DNA of 64,000 nucleotides from Aerococcus urinaehominis (GTDB taxonomy: Bacteria; Bacillota; Bacilli; Lactobacillales; Aerococcaceae). The stretch spans positions 886,387 to 950,386 of the forward strand of contig NZ_CP014163.1 of assembly GCF_001543245.1 (NCBI RefSeq), read 5' to 3'. Shown here one piece after another: positions 17,216 to 26,417 of the stretch (position 1 is the stretch's first letter; each line of letters starts with the position of its first letter). The notes beneath the pieces were generated by a model. That model saw only the letters and a program-made list of their open reading frames with translations. It was not told where the DNA came from and ran no database searches. Position numbers and translations under genes: made by a program.

Positions 17216-19411
17216 ATGAACCAGCTACTTTTAAAAGCGGTTGATAAGGACAAGATGTTAGGACGAATCATCAGTAAGTACGATGGGAGCAAGGCCCATT
17301 TTCGACCTCATCAAATTGAAAGAAGCTTAGCTCTGGTCCTGAAAGACTTAAATCCATCGCAAAAAGACCTGATTTATCAACATATTTATCAAGAACTAGC
17401 TAACACGGCCGGGGAACTATCTAGCCAACAAATCAGTCAAACAATCATCTCGGTACTTGAGGAAGCCGGTTTCCATCAAGCTGCTCAGAACTATTATAGA
17501 TTCGGCCTAGACAAACGGCAAAAGCGGCAAAAACAAGAAAACGTCCAAGTGAAACTGGATGAATTATTGGCTGGGAATAAGCGTATTATTAATGAAAATG
17601 CCAACAAAGATAGCCGGGTGTTTAATACCGGCCGTGATTTAACAGCTGGCGTATCCGCTAAAGCTATTGGCTTAGCTATGATGCCTAAGGCTGTGGCCAA
17701 TGCCCATCTCAAAGGAGACATCCATTACCATGATTTAGATTACCAACCCTACTCACCCATGACCAATTGCTGCCTGATTGATTTCAAAGAAATGTTGGCT
17801 AATGGTTTCCATATTGGTAACGCTGAGGTAGAATCACCTAAATCAGTTAATACAGCGGCTGCTCAGATTGCCCAGATTGTGGCTAACGTCGCCTCAAGTC
17901 AATACGGCGGTTGTTCAGCTGACCGAATTGACGAGGTGCTAGCTCCCTATGCCAAGTTAAACTTTGAAAAACACCTAGCAACAGCCCAGGAATGGATTGC
18001 AGAAGCTGACCGCCAGGAAGCCTACGCCTATCAAAAAACCGAAAAAGACATTTATGATGCCATGCAAAGTCTAGAGTATGAAATTAACACCCTCTATTCT
18101 TCCAACGGCCAAACGCCCTTCACGACCTTGGGCTTCGGTCTGGGTCAAGACTGGTTTAGTCGGGAAATTCAAAAGGCTATCTTAAAAATTCGTATCCAAG
18201 GACTGGGGCGCGAAAAAAGAACCGCTATTTTTCCCAAATTAGTTTTCACCCTTAAAGACGGTACTAACTTAAAACCAACTGACCCCAATTATGATATTAA
18301 ACAGTTGGCCTTAGAGTGCGCTAGCAAGCGGATGTATCCTGATGTGCTCATGTACGATAAAATTGTTGATATTACCGGATCATTCAAGGCGCCAATGGGC
18401 TGTCGGTCCTTCCTCCAAGCCTGGCAAGACGAGGCCGGCCGTGATGTTAGCCAGGGACGAATGAACCTGGGTGTGGTTACCCTTAACCTGCCCCGCATAG
18501 CTCTAGAAGCCCATGGTGACCAAGCTATTTTTTGGCAAATATTGGCTGAAAGAATTGAGATCGCCCGCCAAGCCTTAGTTTACCGGGTTGAACGCACTAA
18601 AGAAGCCAAACCAGAAAATGCCCCTATTCTCTACCAACATGGCGCTTTTGGCCAACGCCTAGCTAGCGATGATCAAGTAGATGAGCTCTTTAAAAATAAA
18701 CGTGCAACTATCTCTCTGGGTTATATTGGCCTTTACGAAGTTGCTACTAGCTTCTACGGGCCTGAGTGGGAAAATAATACTGAAGCCAAAGACTTTACCC
18801 TGAATATTCTTAAAGCGCTTAAGGAACAAACTGACCATTGGGGGCAACAATATGGCTACCATTTTTCACTTTACGCCACCCCAAGTGAAAGTCTAACCGA
18901 CCGCTTTTGCCAGCTTGACCTCGCCAAATTCGGGGAGGTCGCAGATATTACTGATAAAGGTTATTATACAAACTCCTTCCATTATGATGTCCGTAAAAAT
19001 CCTAGTCCTTTTGAAAAATTAACTTTTGAAGCCCCTTATCCTCAATACTCTTCTGGTGGTTTTATCCACTATTGTGAGTACCCAAATTTAAGACATAACC
19101 CTAAGGCTCTGGAAGCTGTTTGGGACTTTGCCTATGATAAAGTGGGTTATTTAGGAACTAACACACCAATTGACCATTGCTATCAGTGTGGCTTTGATGG
19201 TGAGTTTGACCCGACCGCCCATGGTTTCAAATGTCCGGAATGTGGCAATAATGATCCGGAATCCTGTGATGTAGTAAAAAGAACCTGTGGCTATCTTGGC
19301 AACCCCCAAATTCGTCCCATGGTTGAAGGCCGGCAAAAAGAAATCAATGCTAGGGTCAAGCATATGCGGACCACCACGAATTTTGACAATGAAGGCGATG
19401 CTAATGGTTAA
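17216..19411 (+). CDS. nrdD: Anaerobic ribonucleoside-triphosphate reductase
   Basis: NrdD is the glycyl-radical enzyme that makes dNTPs without oxygen. The N-terminal ATP-cone (about residues 15-100, with ISKYDGSKAHF) senses dATP/ATP. Substrate-site cysteines occur in PMTNCCLIDF (about 182-191). The C-terminus has the zinc ribbon CYQCGFDGEF with CPECG (about 660-690), and the glycyl-radical loop RTCGYLG (about 700-706). 731 residues, complete. AAGGAAGAGG precedes the ATG. It overlaps nrdG by 8 bases. Two NrdR-like sites lie upstream. Confidence 0.97.
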   Translation: MNQLLLKAVDKDKMLGRIISKYDGSKAHFRPHQIERSLALVLKDLNPSQKDLIYQHIYQELANTAGELSSQQISQTIISVLEEAGFHQAAQNYYRFGLDKRQKRQKQENVQVKLDELLAGNKRIINENANKDSRVFNTGRDLTAGVSAKAIGLAMMPKAVANAHLKGDIHYHDLDYQPYSPMTNCCLIDFKEMLANGFHIGNAEVESPKSVNTAAAQIAQIVANVASSQYGGCSADRIDEVLAPYAKLNFEKHLATAQEWIAEADRQEAYAYQKTEKDIYDAMQSLEYEINTLYSSNGQTPFTTLGFGLGQDWFSREIQKAILKIRIQGLGREKRTAIFPKLVFTLKDGTNLKPTDPNYDIKQLALECASKRMYPDVLMYDKIVDITGSFKAPMGCRSFLQAWQDEAGRDVSQGRMNLGVVTLNLPRIALEAHGDQAIFWQILAERIEIARQALVYRVERTKEAKPENAPILYQHGAFGQRLASDDQVDELFKNKRATISLGYIGLYEVATSFYGPEWENNTEAKDFTLNILKALKEQTDHWGQQYGYHFSLYATPSESLTDRFCQLDLAKFGEVADITDKGYYTNSFHYDVRKNPSPFEKLTFEAPYPQYSSGGFIHYCEYPNLRHNPKALEAVWDFAYDKVGYLGTNTPIDHCYQCGFDGEFDPTAHGFKCPECGNNDPESCDVVKRTCGYLGNPQIRPMVEGRQKEINARVKHMRTTTNFDNEGDANG

Positions 19412-19994
19412 AAAATTATATAACAACCCCAAGCCCCAGCAATGGGATGCTAACAAATTATCCAAAGGTCGAATCGCTGACTATAAACCCTTCAACTTTG
19501 TTGATGGCGAAGGGGTCCGGTCTAGCATTTATGTTTCTGGCTGCCTCTTCAACTGCCAGGGTTGCTACAATAAAATTGTCCAAGATTTTAACTACGGCAT
19601 TCCGTATACCCAAGAATTAGAAGATCAAATCATTGCCGACCTTGCTCATGACTATGTCCAGGGTCTGACTCTCCTGGGAGGCGAACCTTTTCTCAATACG
19701 CCCATCCTCCTACCACTGGTTAAGAGAGTGAGAGAAACATATGGTAAGACCAAGGATATTTGGTCCTGGTCAGGTTATTACTATGAAGAATTGCTAGCCG
19801 AAAGTCCTGACAAACTAGCCTTATTGGCTGAAGTTGACGTCCTAGTGGATGGCCGCTTTGATATTAGCAAGCGTGATTTAAATCTACGTTTTCGTGGGTC
19901 TAGCAACCAAAGAATTATTGATATGAACAAAACGCGAGCCAACAACAACCAGCTCGTCTTGTGGCAAGATGGCCAATATGACAATCTGCCTTAG
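19404..19994 (+). CDS. nrdG: NrdD-activating radical-SAM enzyme
   Basis: NrdG reduces S-adenosylmethionine and generates the glycyl radical on NrdD. The cluster motif is CLFNCQGC (about residues 38-45), the activase form C-x3-C-x2-C, following FVDGEGVRSSIYVSG. A glycine-rich GGEPF segment (about 87-91) binds SAM. 196 residues with the start at 19404; two ATGs (19398 and 19404) are possible and GAAGG is better spaced for the second. The start overlaps the nrdD stop, so the proteins are made in a coupled way. A bidirectional terminator follows. Confidence 0.95.
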   Translation: MVKKLYNNPKPQQWDANKLSKGRIADYKPFNFVDGEGVRSSIYVSGCLFNCQGCYNKIVQDFNYGIPYTQELEDQIIADLAHDYVQGLTLLGGEPFLNTPILLPLVKRVRETYGKTKDIWSWSGYYYEELLAESPDKLALLAEVDVLVDGRFDISKRDLNLRFRGSSNQRIIDMNKTRANNNQLVLWQDGQYDNLP

Positions 19995-20017
19995 CGTCTA
20001 CTATTAATAACAAGACT

Positions 20018-20053
20018 AAAACCCACCGTCCTCGTTTGAGACGGTGGGTTTTT
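20018..20053. terminator. Bidirectional terminator between nrdG and recQ
   Basis: Arms AAAACCCACCGTC and GACGGTGGGTTTT (13 bp, perfect) with a 9-base loop and T-tracts on both strands. It ends nrdDG on the plus strand and recQ on the minus strand. Confidence 0.9.
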
Positions 20054-20055
20054 AA

Positions 20056-21834
20056 CTAGTCTTGCTGGTCTTGGTAATCTAAAATCGCCTGGGTAAATTC
20101 TTCCCAATATTTTTCAGCCTTAATTTCACCAACCCCTTCAACAGCTAGAAATTCACTATACTCAGTTGGCTGCTGGTTAGCCATATCCGCCAGAGATTGA
20201 TTGCTGAAAATAACATATGCTGGTACCCCTTCCTCCTTAGCCAGACGGTAACGGACTTGACGGAGAATTTCATAAAGGTCATCATCCACCACTGGCAAAT
20301 CTGGCTTGGTAAAGGGCCTACTTTTAGCAGTCGCCAGCTCTTCTTTGATAAAAATTTGCTTGGTCCCAGCTAAAATCTCACGAGCCCGTTCAGTCACCAC
20401 TAGGCCGCGATAGTCAGTTAAGCGTAGGTAGCCATCAGCCAGCAATTGCGAAATAATATCTTTTACTTGGCCCTCAGGATAAGCCTGCATCAAGCCATAA
20501 GTCGATAAGCGGTCAAAACCCTTGTCACGGATTTTCTGATTATTGGCACCGCGTAAAACTTGGGCTAAGAGGGTGGCACCGTAAGCATAACCCATCCTAA
20601 TCAGACAGGATAGTATCATTTGAGCCTCACGGGTCATATCTTTCACTTGATGTTGGCCCAAACAAACGGAACAATTCCCACAAGAACCAGGTTGGTCTTC
20701 GCCAAAATAAGCCAATAAATAATGACGCAAGCAAGATGTCTGGTTGGCATATTGGATCATAGCTTGCAAGCGACGGTCAACATAGGGGTCCTGGTTGTCA
20801 CGGATTAAAAACTTAGCCGTCATTATATCCTGCTTAGAGAAAAGGAGAACGGCTTCGGCTGGCAAACCATCACGACCAGCCCGGCCGGCTTCTTGGTAAT
20901 AGGATTCCAAATCAGTTGGCATATTATAATGGATAACCTGCCGGACATCCGTCTTGTCTATCCCCATGCCAAAAGCATTGGTAGCAACAATAATATTAAC
21001 CTGGTCATGAATAAAAGCCTCTTGGCTAACCTGGCGGTCTTGGCTAGTCAGGCCGGCATGATATTTGGCTGTGGCATAGCCCTTCTTCTTCAGGTGGTCA
21101 TAGATTTTATCAACATTTTTGCGGGTTTGCGCATAGATAATAGTGGCCTGGTCGTGATTTAAGCGTGACATTAAGGCTTTCATTTTAGCTTCTGGTTGCT
21201 GGACCGTTAGACGGATATTGGGCCGGTCGAAACTCGCTACAAAGGTCTGCGGCTGATTTAAATCTAATTGCTGAATAATATCAGCTTGCACACGAGCTGT
21301 CGCTGTTGCCGTAAAGGCTGCTAGGACAGGTCTAATTGCTAATTTGGCTAGAAACCCCTTAATTTGCCGGTAGGACGGCCTAAAATCATGTCCCCATTGG
21401 GATAGACAATGAGCCTCATCAACTGCTAGCATGCTGATGTTTTGCTGGGCTAGCCAGTCCGCGAAACCCGTCTGGTCTAAACGTTCTGGGGCTAGATAGA
21501 GTAGCTTGAGTTGGCCACTATATATACCCTGGACGATTGTTTGATAGTCATCACTGGAAGTAGCTGAATTAAGGTAGGCGGCTGGTATGCCGTAGCGATT
21601 CAAGCTATCAACCTGGTCTTTCATCAAAGAGATTAGTGGTGAAATAACTACTGTTAAGCCTGGTAACAAGAGGGCGGGGATTTGATAGCAAATAGATTTA
21701 CCGCCCCCGGTCGGGAGAATGGCTAAACAATCGTGTCCCGCTAAAATAGCTTCAATAATCTGATCTTGGCCTGGACGAAAGCTTGAATAACCAAAATATT
21801 CTTGTAATTTTTCTAAAGCGGCTTGAGTAGACAA
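20056..21834 (-). CDS. recQ: ATP-dependent DNA helicase RecQ
   Basis: RecQ unwinds DNA 3' to 5' in recombination and fork repair. Helicase motifs are complete: LPTGGGKSICYQIP (Walker A, about residues 39-52), AVDEAHCLSQWGHDFRP (DEAH and motif II-III, about 137-153) and the aromatic-rich loop, then QEAGRAGRDG (motif VI). The RQC zinc site is CLRHYLLAYF with CGNCSVC (about 365-390). A C-terminal HRDC domain (about 515-585) is present. 592 residues, normal. The start is a TTG preceded by AAAGGCGGG; RecQ stops at the terminator shared with nrdG. Confidence 0.95.
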   Translation of the reverse strand: MSTQAALEKLQEYFGYSSFRPGQDQIIEAILAGHDCLAILPTGGGKSICYQIPALLLPGLTVVISPLISLMKDQVDSLNRYGIPAAYLNSATSSDDYQTIVQGIYSGQLKLLYLAPERLDQTGFADWLAQQNISMLAVDEAHCLSQWGHDFRPSYRQIKGFLAKLAIRPVLAAFTATATARVQADIIQQLDLNQPQTFVASFDRPNIRLTVQQPEAKMKALMSRLNHDQATIIYAQTRKNVDKIYDHLKKKGYATAKYHAGLTSQDRQVSQEAFIHDQVNIIVATNAFGMGIDKTDVRQVIHYNMPTDLESYYQEAGRAGRDGLPAEAVLLFSKQDIMTAKFLIRDNQDPYVDRRLQAMIQYANQTSCLRHYLLAYFGEDQPGSCGNCSVCLGQHQVKDMTREAQMILSCLIRMGYAYGATLLAQVLRGANNQKIRDKGFDRLSTYGLMQAYPEGQVKDIISQLLADGYLRLTDYRGLVVTERAREILAGTKQIFIKEELATAKSRPFTKPDLPVVDDDLYEILRQVRYRLAKEEGVPAYVIFSNQSLADMANQQPTEYSEFLAVEGVGEIKAEKYWEEFTQAILDYQDQQD

Positions 21835-21945
21835 AGCATCCCGCCTTTCTATTTTAATCTGATACTAATTTTCGGCCATAGTTTAAACCATCTTATACAA
21901 ATCTTAGCTTATATTCTTTTGACTTATTGGCGCTAACTTGCTAAG

Positions 21946-22186
21946 CTTGACAAGTAAATAAATGCCTTGTCAAGTGAGGTTACTTATATTAGAGATACGC
22001 CACTGCCCAGAAACGTCCAAAGACGCCAACGGGTCAGCAGAACTTTTCGAATTAAGGAATTTTCTAATGTGGCTGGAGCCATCCTATGCTAATAAGTGCT
22101 GAAACTGTAAGCGAAGAGGACAAGTTGTGGTTTAACCACCCCTAGCCCCCTAATTATAGTAACCTCCTTTCGGCAATTAGGAGGAA
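21946..22186 (+). promoter_or_regulatory. M-box (ykoK) Mg2+ riboswitch with SD-sequestering helix
   Basis: The 350-base leader of mgtE holds the M-box core: AAGTGAGG near 21973-21980, then CACTGCCCAGAAACGTCC (22001-22018), AAAGACGCCAACGGGTCAGC (22019-22038) and the distal GCTAATAAGTGCTGAAA region. A 9-bp hairpin (CTTGACAAG/CTTGTCAAG, 21946-21974) lies just 5' of it. Past the aptamer CCCCCTAATT (22146-22155) can pair with AATTAGGAGG (22175-22184), with one mismatch, and so cover the mgtE ribosome-binding site. No U-rich terminator is seen after it, so control of translation by Mg2+ is inferred. Confidence 0.88.
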
Positions 22187-22191
22187 TTACC

Positions 22192-23541
22192 ATGACACAA
22201 CAATACTACCACATGATTTTTAAGGCCCTTAAGGAAAAAGACCGTGACCAATTCCGTCACCTTTTCCTGAAATTACACCAAAGGGACCAGGTCCAAGTTT
22301 TCTATTACATGTATCCAGAAAAAAAGGCACAAATTCCTCACATGCTATCAGCTGCTGAATTTGCCGACCTCTTTGCTATACTAGACCAGGACCAACGCTA
22401 TCAAGCCTGGGACAAGCTGGACCATGATTATATGGCGGGTGTCTTCTCCCATACGCCTAAGGATGAGCTGACGGATTTTATCCAAGGTCTAACTATAGCA
22501 GACCAACAAGCGGTCCTCAAGCTGTTGGCAGGCCCAGACCGTCTGGCCGTTGAACAGCTTATGGATTATCCAGCTGAAACTGCTGGTAGTTTAATGACGA
22601 CTGAAATGGTTAAGGTTAATAATCAAGCAACTGTTGATCAAGTCATCGATAGCCTGCGCCAAATGGCCGACCGAGTAGAAACGCTCTACTATATTTACGT
22701 TGTCGATGAGCAAGATTGCTTGCTAGGTGTCATTTCACTACGATCTCTCATTATTGCTGAGGGGGGGCGCAAAGTCAGTGATCTAATGACCAGTCAACTG
22801 ATCACAGTTGACCGCTATACTGACCAAGAAGCCATTAGTCATATCATTAAAGACTATGACCTAGTAGCCGTACCAGTCCTAGATGAGCTTGGTCAATTGG
22901 TCGGGATTGTAACAATCGATGATATTATGGATGTAGTTGATTTGGAAGTCAGTGAAGACTTCCATAAGTTTGCGGCTATCCAATCCGCCGATGAGCCGGG
23001 TCATGAAGGTGAAGGAATTCTAGCAATTGCTAAGAGTCGTTTACCCTGGATTGTTATCCTTATCTTCCTAGGTCTGATTTCTGCTAATTTGATTGCTGCT
23101 TTTGAAGATACCATCGCCCAAATCGTTGCCCTAGCAGCCTTTATGCCAATTATTATGGATTCTGCCGGTAATGTCGGCACCCAATCCTTGGCCGTTGCTG
23201 TAAGGCGAATCACCTCTGGCGAAGACCAAACCATGAGCTTATCCAAACGAGTGTGGCATGAATTTTGTGCCGGGGTGATTATTGGTTTAGTAGCCGGTTT
23301 CTGCCTAGGCTTAACCTCTTACCTACTTCACCGTAATCTTGTGCTTTCCTTAATTATCTCTATCTCCTTATGGCTAACGCTCAGCGTCTCTACCGTCATC
23401 GGTTACCTGGTACCAAGCCTATTTACCAAATTAAAAATTGATCCAGCCGTAGCCTCAGGTCCTTTTATTACAACCATTAACGATACTTTCGGCCTGTTAA
23501 TTTACTTTAGCTTGGCCACCTATCTACTACATCTTTTATAA
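22192..23541 (+). CDS. mgtE: Magnesium channel/transporter MgtE
   Basis: MgtE is a Mg2+-gated dimeric channel. The cytosolic N-domain helical repeats cover about residues 1-130, followed by two CBS domains (about 135-255, with ETAGSLMTTEMV and VPVLDELGQLVGIVTIDD) and five membrane helices from about residue 283. Pore signatures are visible: MDSAGNVGTQSLAVAVRR (about 322-339) and PFITTINDTFGLLIYF with the conserved Asp (about 424-439). 449 residues. The ATG follows AGGAGGAATTACC. The gene is controlled by the M-box leader and ends at the terminator 23548-23590. Confidence 0.96.
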   Translation: MTQQYYHMIFKALKEKDRDQFRHLFLKLHQRDQVQVFYYMYPEKKAQIPHMLSAAEFADLFAILDQDQRYQAWDKLDHDYMAGVFSHTPKDELTDFIQGLTIADQQAVLKLLAGPDRLAVEQLMDYPAETAGSLMTTEMVKVNNQATVDQVIDSLRQMADRVETLYYIYVVDEQDCLLGVISLRSLIIAEGGRKVSDLMTSQLITVDRYTDQEAISHIIKDYDLVAVPVLDELGQLVGIVTIDDIMDVVDLEVSEDFHKFAAIQSADEPGHEGEGILAIAKSRLPWIVILIFLGLISANLIAAFEDTIAQIVALAAFMPIIMDSAGNVGTQSLAVAVRRITSGEDQTMSLSKRVWHEFCAGVIIGLVAGFCLGLTSYLLHRNLVLSLIISISLWLTLSVSTVIGYLVPSLFTKLKIDPAVASGPFITTINDTFGLLIYFSLATYLLHLL

Positions 23542-23547
23542 ATATAC

Positions 23548-23590
23548 AAAAAGGCAAGCCAGCTGGATATACCAGTTGGCTTGCCTTTTA
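23548..23590 (+). terminator. Intrinsic terminator of mgtE
   Basis: Arms AAAAGGCAAGCCAGCTGG and CCAGTTGGCTTGCCTTTT, almost perfectly complementary (one G-U pair), tetraloop-like apex and a T-tract. It ends the mgtE transcript. Confidence 0.88.
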
Positions 23591-23724
23591 AATAGCTATA
23601 GGCCTACAGCAGGTGTGGGACATGGGTAAACCTATAGCTACCAAAATTATTCTAACATAACTTAAGCGCTTTATTGTTAATAACGCCTAAAATTACAAAT
23701 ATTATGCCTGAATGGTTATTAGCT

Positions 23725-25020
23725 TTAGACTTGAGCTAGGGCCTGGTCTAAATCTGCTATGATGTCATCAACATTTTCGATACCAATTGACAGGCGGATT
23801 AAATCTTCTGTAACGCCAGCTGCTTGGAGTTCGGCTTCACTCAATTGGGCGTGAGTGGTTGATGCCGGATGAATAACTAGAGACTTAGCATCAGCCACAT
23901 TAGCTAGGTTAGAAAAAAGCTCTAAACTATCGACAAACTTAATGCCAGCTTCACGACCACCCTTAACTCCAAATGAGAAAATGGAACCGACGCCACGTGG
24001 GAAGTCTCTTTGCGCTAAATCATAATCTGGTGAATCCCCTAGACCTGGATAGGCCACCCAGGCCACTTTTTCGTGATTATTTAAAAAGTCAACGACTTTT
24101 TCGGCATTGGCAACATGGCGTTCTACCCTAAGTGACAGGGTTTCTGTCCCGATTAATAATTGGAAGGCATCCAGGGCTTGTAAAGCAGCTCCGGTATCAC
24201 GTAAAACTTGGGCCCTAATTTTAGTAGTAAAGGCAGCTGGTGCTAAATCGCCAAAGACTAAACCATTATAGTGGACATCACCTTGGCTAAAACCTGGGAA
24301 GCGGTCATTACCCTTCCAATCAAACTGACCATTTTCCACAACCACCCCACCTAGGGTTGTCCCATGACCACCAATAAACTTGGTTGCGGAATGGACCACA
24401 ATATCCGCCCCATGTTCTAATGGTCGATAAAGATATGGCGTGGCAAAGGTATTATCAACGATAACTGGCAGACCATGTTGGTGAGCCAGTTCACTCAAGG
24501 CATCAATATCAATTAAATTAGTACGTGGGTTACCAATAGTTTCTACAAAAATTGCCTTGGTCTTATCATTAATTTGGCTAGCAACCTGGTCCAAATCGTT
24601 AGCATCAACAAAATGGGTTTTGATGCCCAGCTGGTCCAGGGTTACTGAAAAGAGATTATAAGTGCCTCCATACAAGGTAGCAGCTGAGATAATTTCATCA
24701 CCAGCGCCAGCAATATTTAAAATAGCGTAGGTAATAGCAGCCGACCCTGAAGCGACTGCTAATCCAGCAGTACCACCTTCCAAGGCTGCAATCCGTTCTT
24801 CAAAAACGGCTACAGTTGGGTTAGTTAAACGCGAATAGATATTGCCAGCTTCAGTTAGAGCAAAACGATTGGCGGCCTGGTCAGCATCTTGAAATACATA
24901 TGATGTTGATTGGTAAATCGGCACCGCCCGGGCCCCTTGGTCACTATCAATATTTTGACCGGCATGAACCTGAAGGGTTTCAAAACCTTGGTATTTATGA
25001 CTTAGATTTTCTTTTGACAT
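23725..25020 (-). CDS. metY: O-acetylhomoserine sulfhydrylase
   Basis: A Cys/Met-metabolism PLP enzyme that makes homocysteine from O-acetylhomoserine and sulfide; members may also use O-acetylserine. The opening [10 protein letters not shown] is the MetY signature. PLP contacts include [12 protein letters not shown] (about residues 87-98), [12 protein letters not shown] (about 189-200) and the Schiff-base lysine in [17 protein letters not shown] (about 210-226). 431 residues, longer than MetB/MetC as expected for MetY. The ATG at 25020 is favoured over GTG 25029 by the spacing of GGAG. No T-box or SAM riboswitch was found upstream; a 13-bp palindrome lies near its promoter. Confidence 0.93.
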   Translation of the reverse strand: MSKENLSHKYQGFETLQVHAGQNIDSDQGARAVPIYQSTSYVFQDADQAANRFALTEAGNIYSRLTNPTVAVFEERIAALEGGTAGLAVASGSAAITYAILNIAGAGDEIISAATLYGGTYNLFSVTLDQLGIKTHFVDANDLDQVASQINDKTKAIFVETIGNPRTNLIDIDALSELAHQHGLPVIVDNTFATPYLYRPLEHGADIVVHSATKFIGGHGTTLGGVVVENGQFDWKGNDRFPGFSQGDVHYNGLVFGDLAPAAFTTKIRAQVLRDTGAALQALDAFQLLIGTETLSLRVERHVANAEKVVDFLNNHEKVAWVAYPGLGDSPDYDLAQRDFPRGVGSIFSFGVKGGREAGIKFVDSLELFSNLANVADAKSLVIHPASTTHAQLSEAELQAAGVTEDLIRLSIGIENVDDIIADLDQALAQV

Positions 25021-25041
25021 GGTCTCCACTCCTTTTAGGCT

Positions 25042-25079
25042 AGTATAACAAGAAGCCAGGCTAATTAACTTATTAAGTT
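25042..25079 (-). promoter_or_regulatory. Possible metY promoter with palindromic operator
   Basis: On the minus strand a TATACT hexamer (plus 25042-25047) could be a -10. A 13-bp palindrome AACTTATTAAGTT (25067-25079) covers the place of the -35, which is itself poor. This could be an operator for a cysteine/methionine regulator, but that is only inferred from position. Confidence 0.3.
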
Positions 25080-25117
25080 TTGATAATCATTGATCGTTAA
25101 AATCGTTCACTATATAT

Positions 25118-25145
25118 AAAAAAAAGACCTGGCCTAAGCCAGGTT
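25118..25145 (-). terminator. Intrinsic terminator of the SRP RNA gene
   Basis: On the minus strand ACCTGGC and GCCAGGT form a 7-bp stem followed by CTTTTTTTT (A-run 25118-25125). It lies about 20 bases past the end of the SRP RNA fold. Confidence 0.85.
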
Positions 25146-25154
25146 AATATGCAA

Positions 25155-25250
25155 GTTTACTTACGGCACAAGACAGGTAATGCTTAGGGCTGCTTCGTTC
25201 CCAATCTGACCCGGTTCACACACCCATCCTCGCCATAAGGCCTTTCGGCA
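25155..25250 (-). ncRNA. ffs: Small signal recognition particle RNA (4.5S type)
   Basis: The minus strand contains the helix 8 consensus of bacterial SRP RNA: GTGAACCGGGTCAG, a GGAA tetraloop and GAAGCAGCCCTAAGC. The closing stem pairs CTTATGGC (plus 25232-25239) with GCCGTAAG (25160-25167). Together with Ffh it recognises signal sequences of nascent membrane proteins. A good promoter lies before it (25257-25285) and a terminator after it (25118-25145), so it is a separate transcript. In many Firmicutes it lies next to dnaX; here it is between metY and the V-ATPase operon. The ends are estimates. Confidence 0.92.
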
Positions 25251-25256
25251 AAGACC

Positions 25257-25285
25257 ATCATAACATGAATAAAAATCAGATGCAA
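25257..25285 (-). promoter_or_regulatory. Sigma-A promoter of SRP RNA gene
   Basis: Minus-strand TTGCAT (plus 25280-25285) and TATGAT (25257-25262) are separated by exactly 17 bases. The predicted start is near 25250, just at the 5' GCC-GAAA-GGC hairpin of the RNA. Confidence 0.75.
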
Positions 25286-25347
25286 GCCGACAGTTAAAAA
25301 AACGCTATTGGCTCATCTATTTCAAAAAGTCTCAGTCTTATCGTCAA

Positions 25348-25512
25348 TTAATGCTTTGCTTGAATCTGACTAGCCAGGAGTAATGAAAAACAGGTCAAAC
25401 CGATGATATTGAAAATAAAAAGTAGTGGGGACAAGTCTCTGAAAAAATTAGCAATTGATATGATTATAAATACTATAGTTATAGGAAGTGTAACTATTTT
25501 CTTTTTATGCAT
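25348..25512 (-). CDS. Possible 54-residue two-helix membrane protein
   Basis: A short open frame codes for 54 residues, beginning MHKKKIVTL and ending ASQIQAKH. Two hydrophobic helices (about residues 6-22 and 29-47) are joined by a short NFFRDLSP loop, with Lys residues at the start. A partial SD, GGTGA, lies 5 bases before the ATG. The stretch is more AT-rich than its neighbours. It lies alone between the SRP RNA promoter and the V-ATPase terminator. I do not recognise the family; it could be a small membrane peptide or chance. Confidence 0.4.
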   Translation of the reverse strand: MHKKKIVTLPITIVFIIISIANFFRDLSPLLFIFNIIGLTCFSLLLASQIQAKH

Positions 25513-25706
25513 TGAAATCACCGTCTTTTACTACTTGTAATCACTAATCTTTATTAATCATATATGCTTGAATTGTGCTTATTTACAACTTTGACAAGTT
25601 AAGTATAGCAAGATTTACAGCCATATTGGTTAAGACTTCTTCAATTCTGTAAATTCGATCCTGAAACAGCTTTTGATACCACTAGACTAAGCTAGACAAA
25701 AAATAG

Positions 25707-25763
25707 AAGAACACCCCAACTACTGGTGAATGGTCACACTTAGTAGCCAGGGTGTTCTTTTTA
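25707..25763 (-). terminator. Terminator of the V-ATPase operon
   Basis: Arms AAGAACACCC and GGGTGTTCTT with an inner CTACT/AGTAG pairing. On the minus strand it is followed by CTATTTTTTG. It begins a few bases after the ntpD stop and ends the nine-gene operon. Confidence 0.85.
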
Positions 25764-25768
25764 ATATT

Positions 25769-26410
25769 TTACTGTCCCATATCTTTAACTTTCATCATCC
25801 GAGTTTTTGATGACCGTTCTTCTTCTTCAAGTTTCATTTGAATATAGTCGATAGTCTCTTGGGTATCCGGAATCATCCGATACTCCAAAGCATTAACCCG
25901 GCGGCGGGTAGATTCAATTTCGTCAGCCATTAGTTGGCAGGTCTTCTCTACTTCACTCAATTCCAAAAGCTTTGGCATCACGTCGTTTAAAACTTCAACG
26001 GCAGAATCTAATTCTGAAGAAGTATTTAAATAGCCATAGCCAGCACTAACACTTTCATCCTCATCTTCACCTTCTCGGTAAGTAAAGGTCATTTGTGGGA
26101 CGCGTACACTCATGACATTCTTAGTTTGAATATCCAGCGTCGCTTCTTGGTTAGGGATAGCTACGAGTTCGTCAACAAAGGCCTCATTCATTAAAGAAGA
26201 TGCTAGCACGAAGTTTTGCAAGGCACCTGTTAGTTCCGCCTCTACTTCATTACGCAGCTCATTATTCTGACGAATCAGATCAATAAACTGGCGCATCAAC
26301 TCATCTTGCTTGTCTTTAAGCAGTTTGTGGCCATTGGTTGCCAGCGCTAAACTTTTCTTGAGCCGGGAGAGTTCCATCCGAGTTGGCTTGACATTTAATG
26401 CATTAGCCAT
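25769..26410 (-). CDS. ntpD: V-type Na+-ATPase subunit D
   Basis: Subunit D is the central rotor shaft of the V1 sector. The 213-residue protein starts with the family signature [29 protein letters not shown]... (residues 5 onward, given in part) and is almost all long alpha-helix at both ends, the coiled coil of the shaft, with [15 protein letters not shown] near the C-terminus (about 178-192). It lies 7 bases after ntpB and is the last gene of the operon. The E. hirae operon continues with ntpH and ntpJ; both are absent here. Confidence 0.94.
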   Translation of the reverse strand: MANALNVKPTRMELSRLKKSLALATNGHKLLKDKQDELMRQFIDLIRQNNELRNEVEAELTGALQNFVLASSLMNEAFVDELVAIPNQEATLDIQTKNVMSVRVPQMTFTYREGEDEDESVSAGYGYLNTSSELDSAVEVLNDVMPKLLELSEVEKTCQLMADEIESTRRRVNALEYRMIPDTQETIDYIQMKLEEEERSSKTRMMKVKDMGQ

Positions 26411-26417
26411 TTAAGGA

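Noticed and set aside
23725-25150. SAM riboswitch or T-box before metY
   Set aside because: No T-box motif (AGGGTGGNACCGCG) or SAM-I core; the structured stretch at 25155-25250 is the SRP RNA with its own promoter and terminator.
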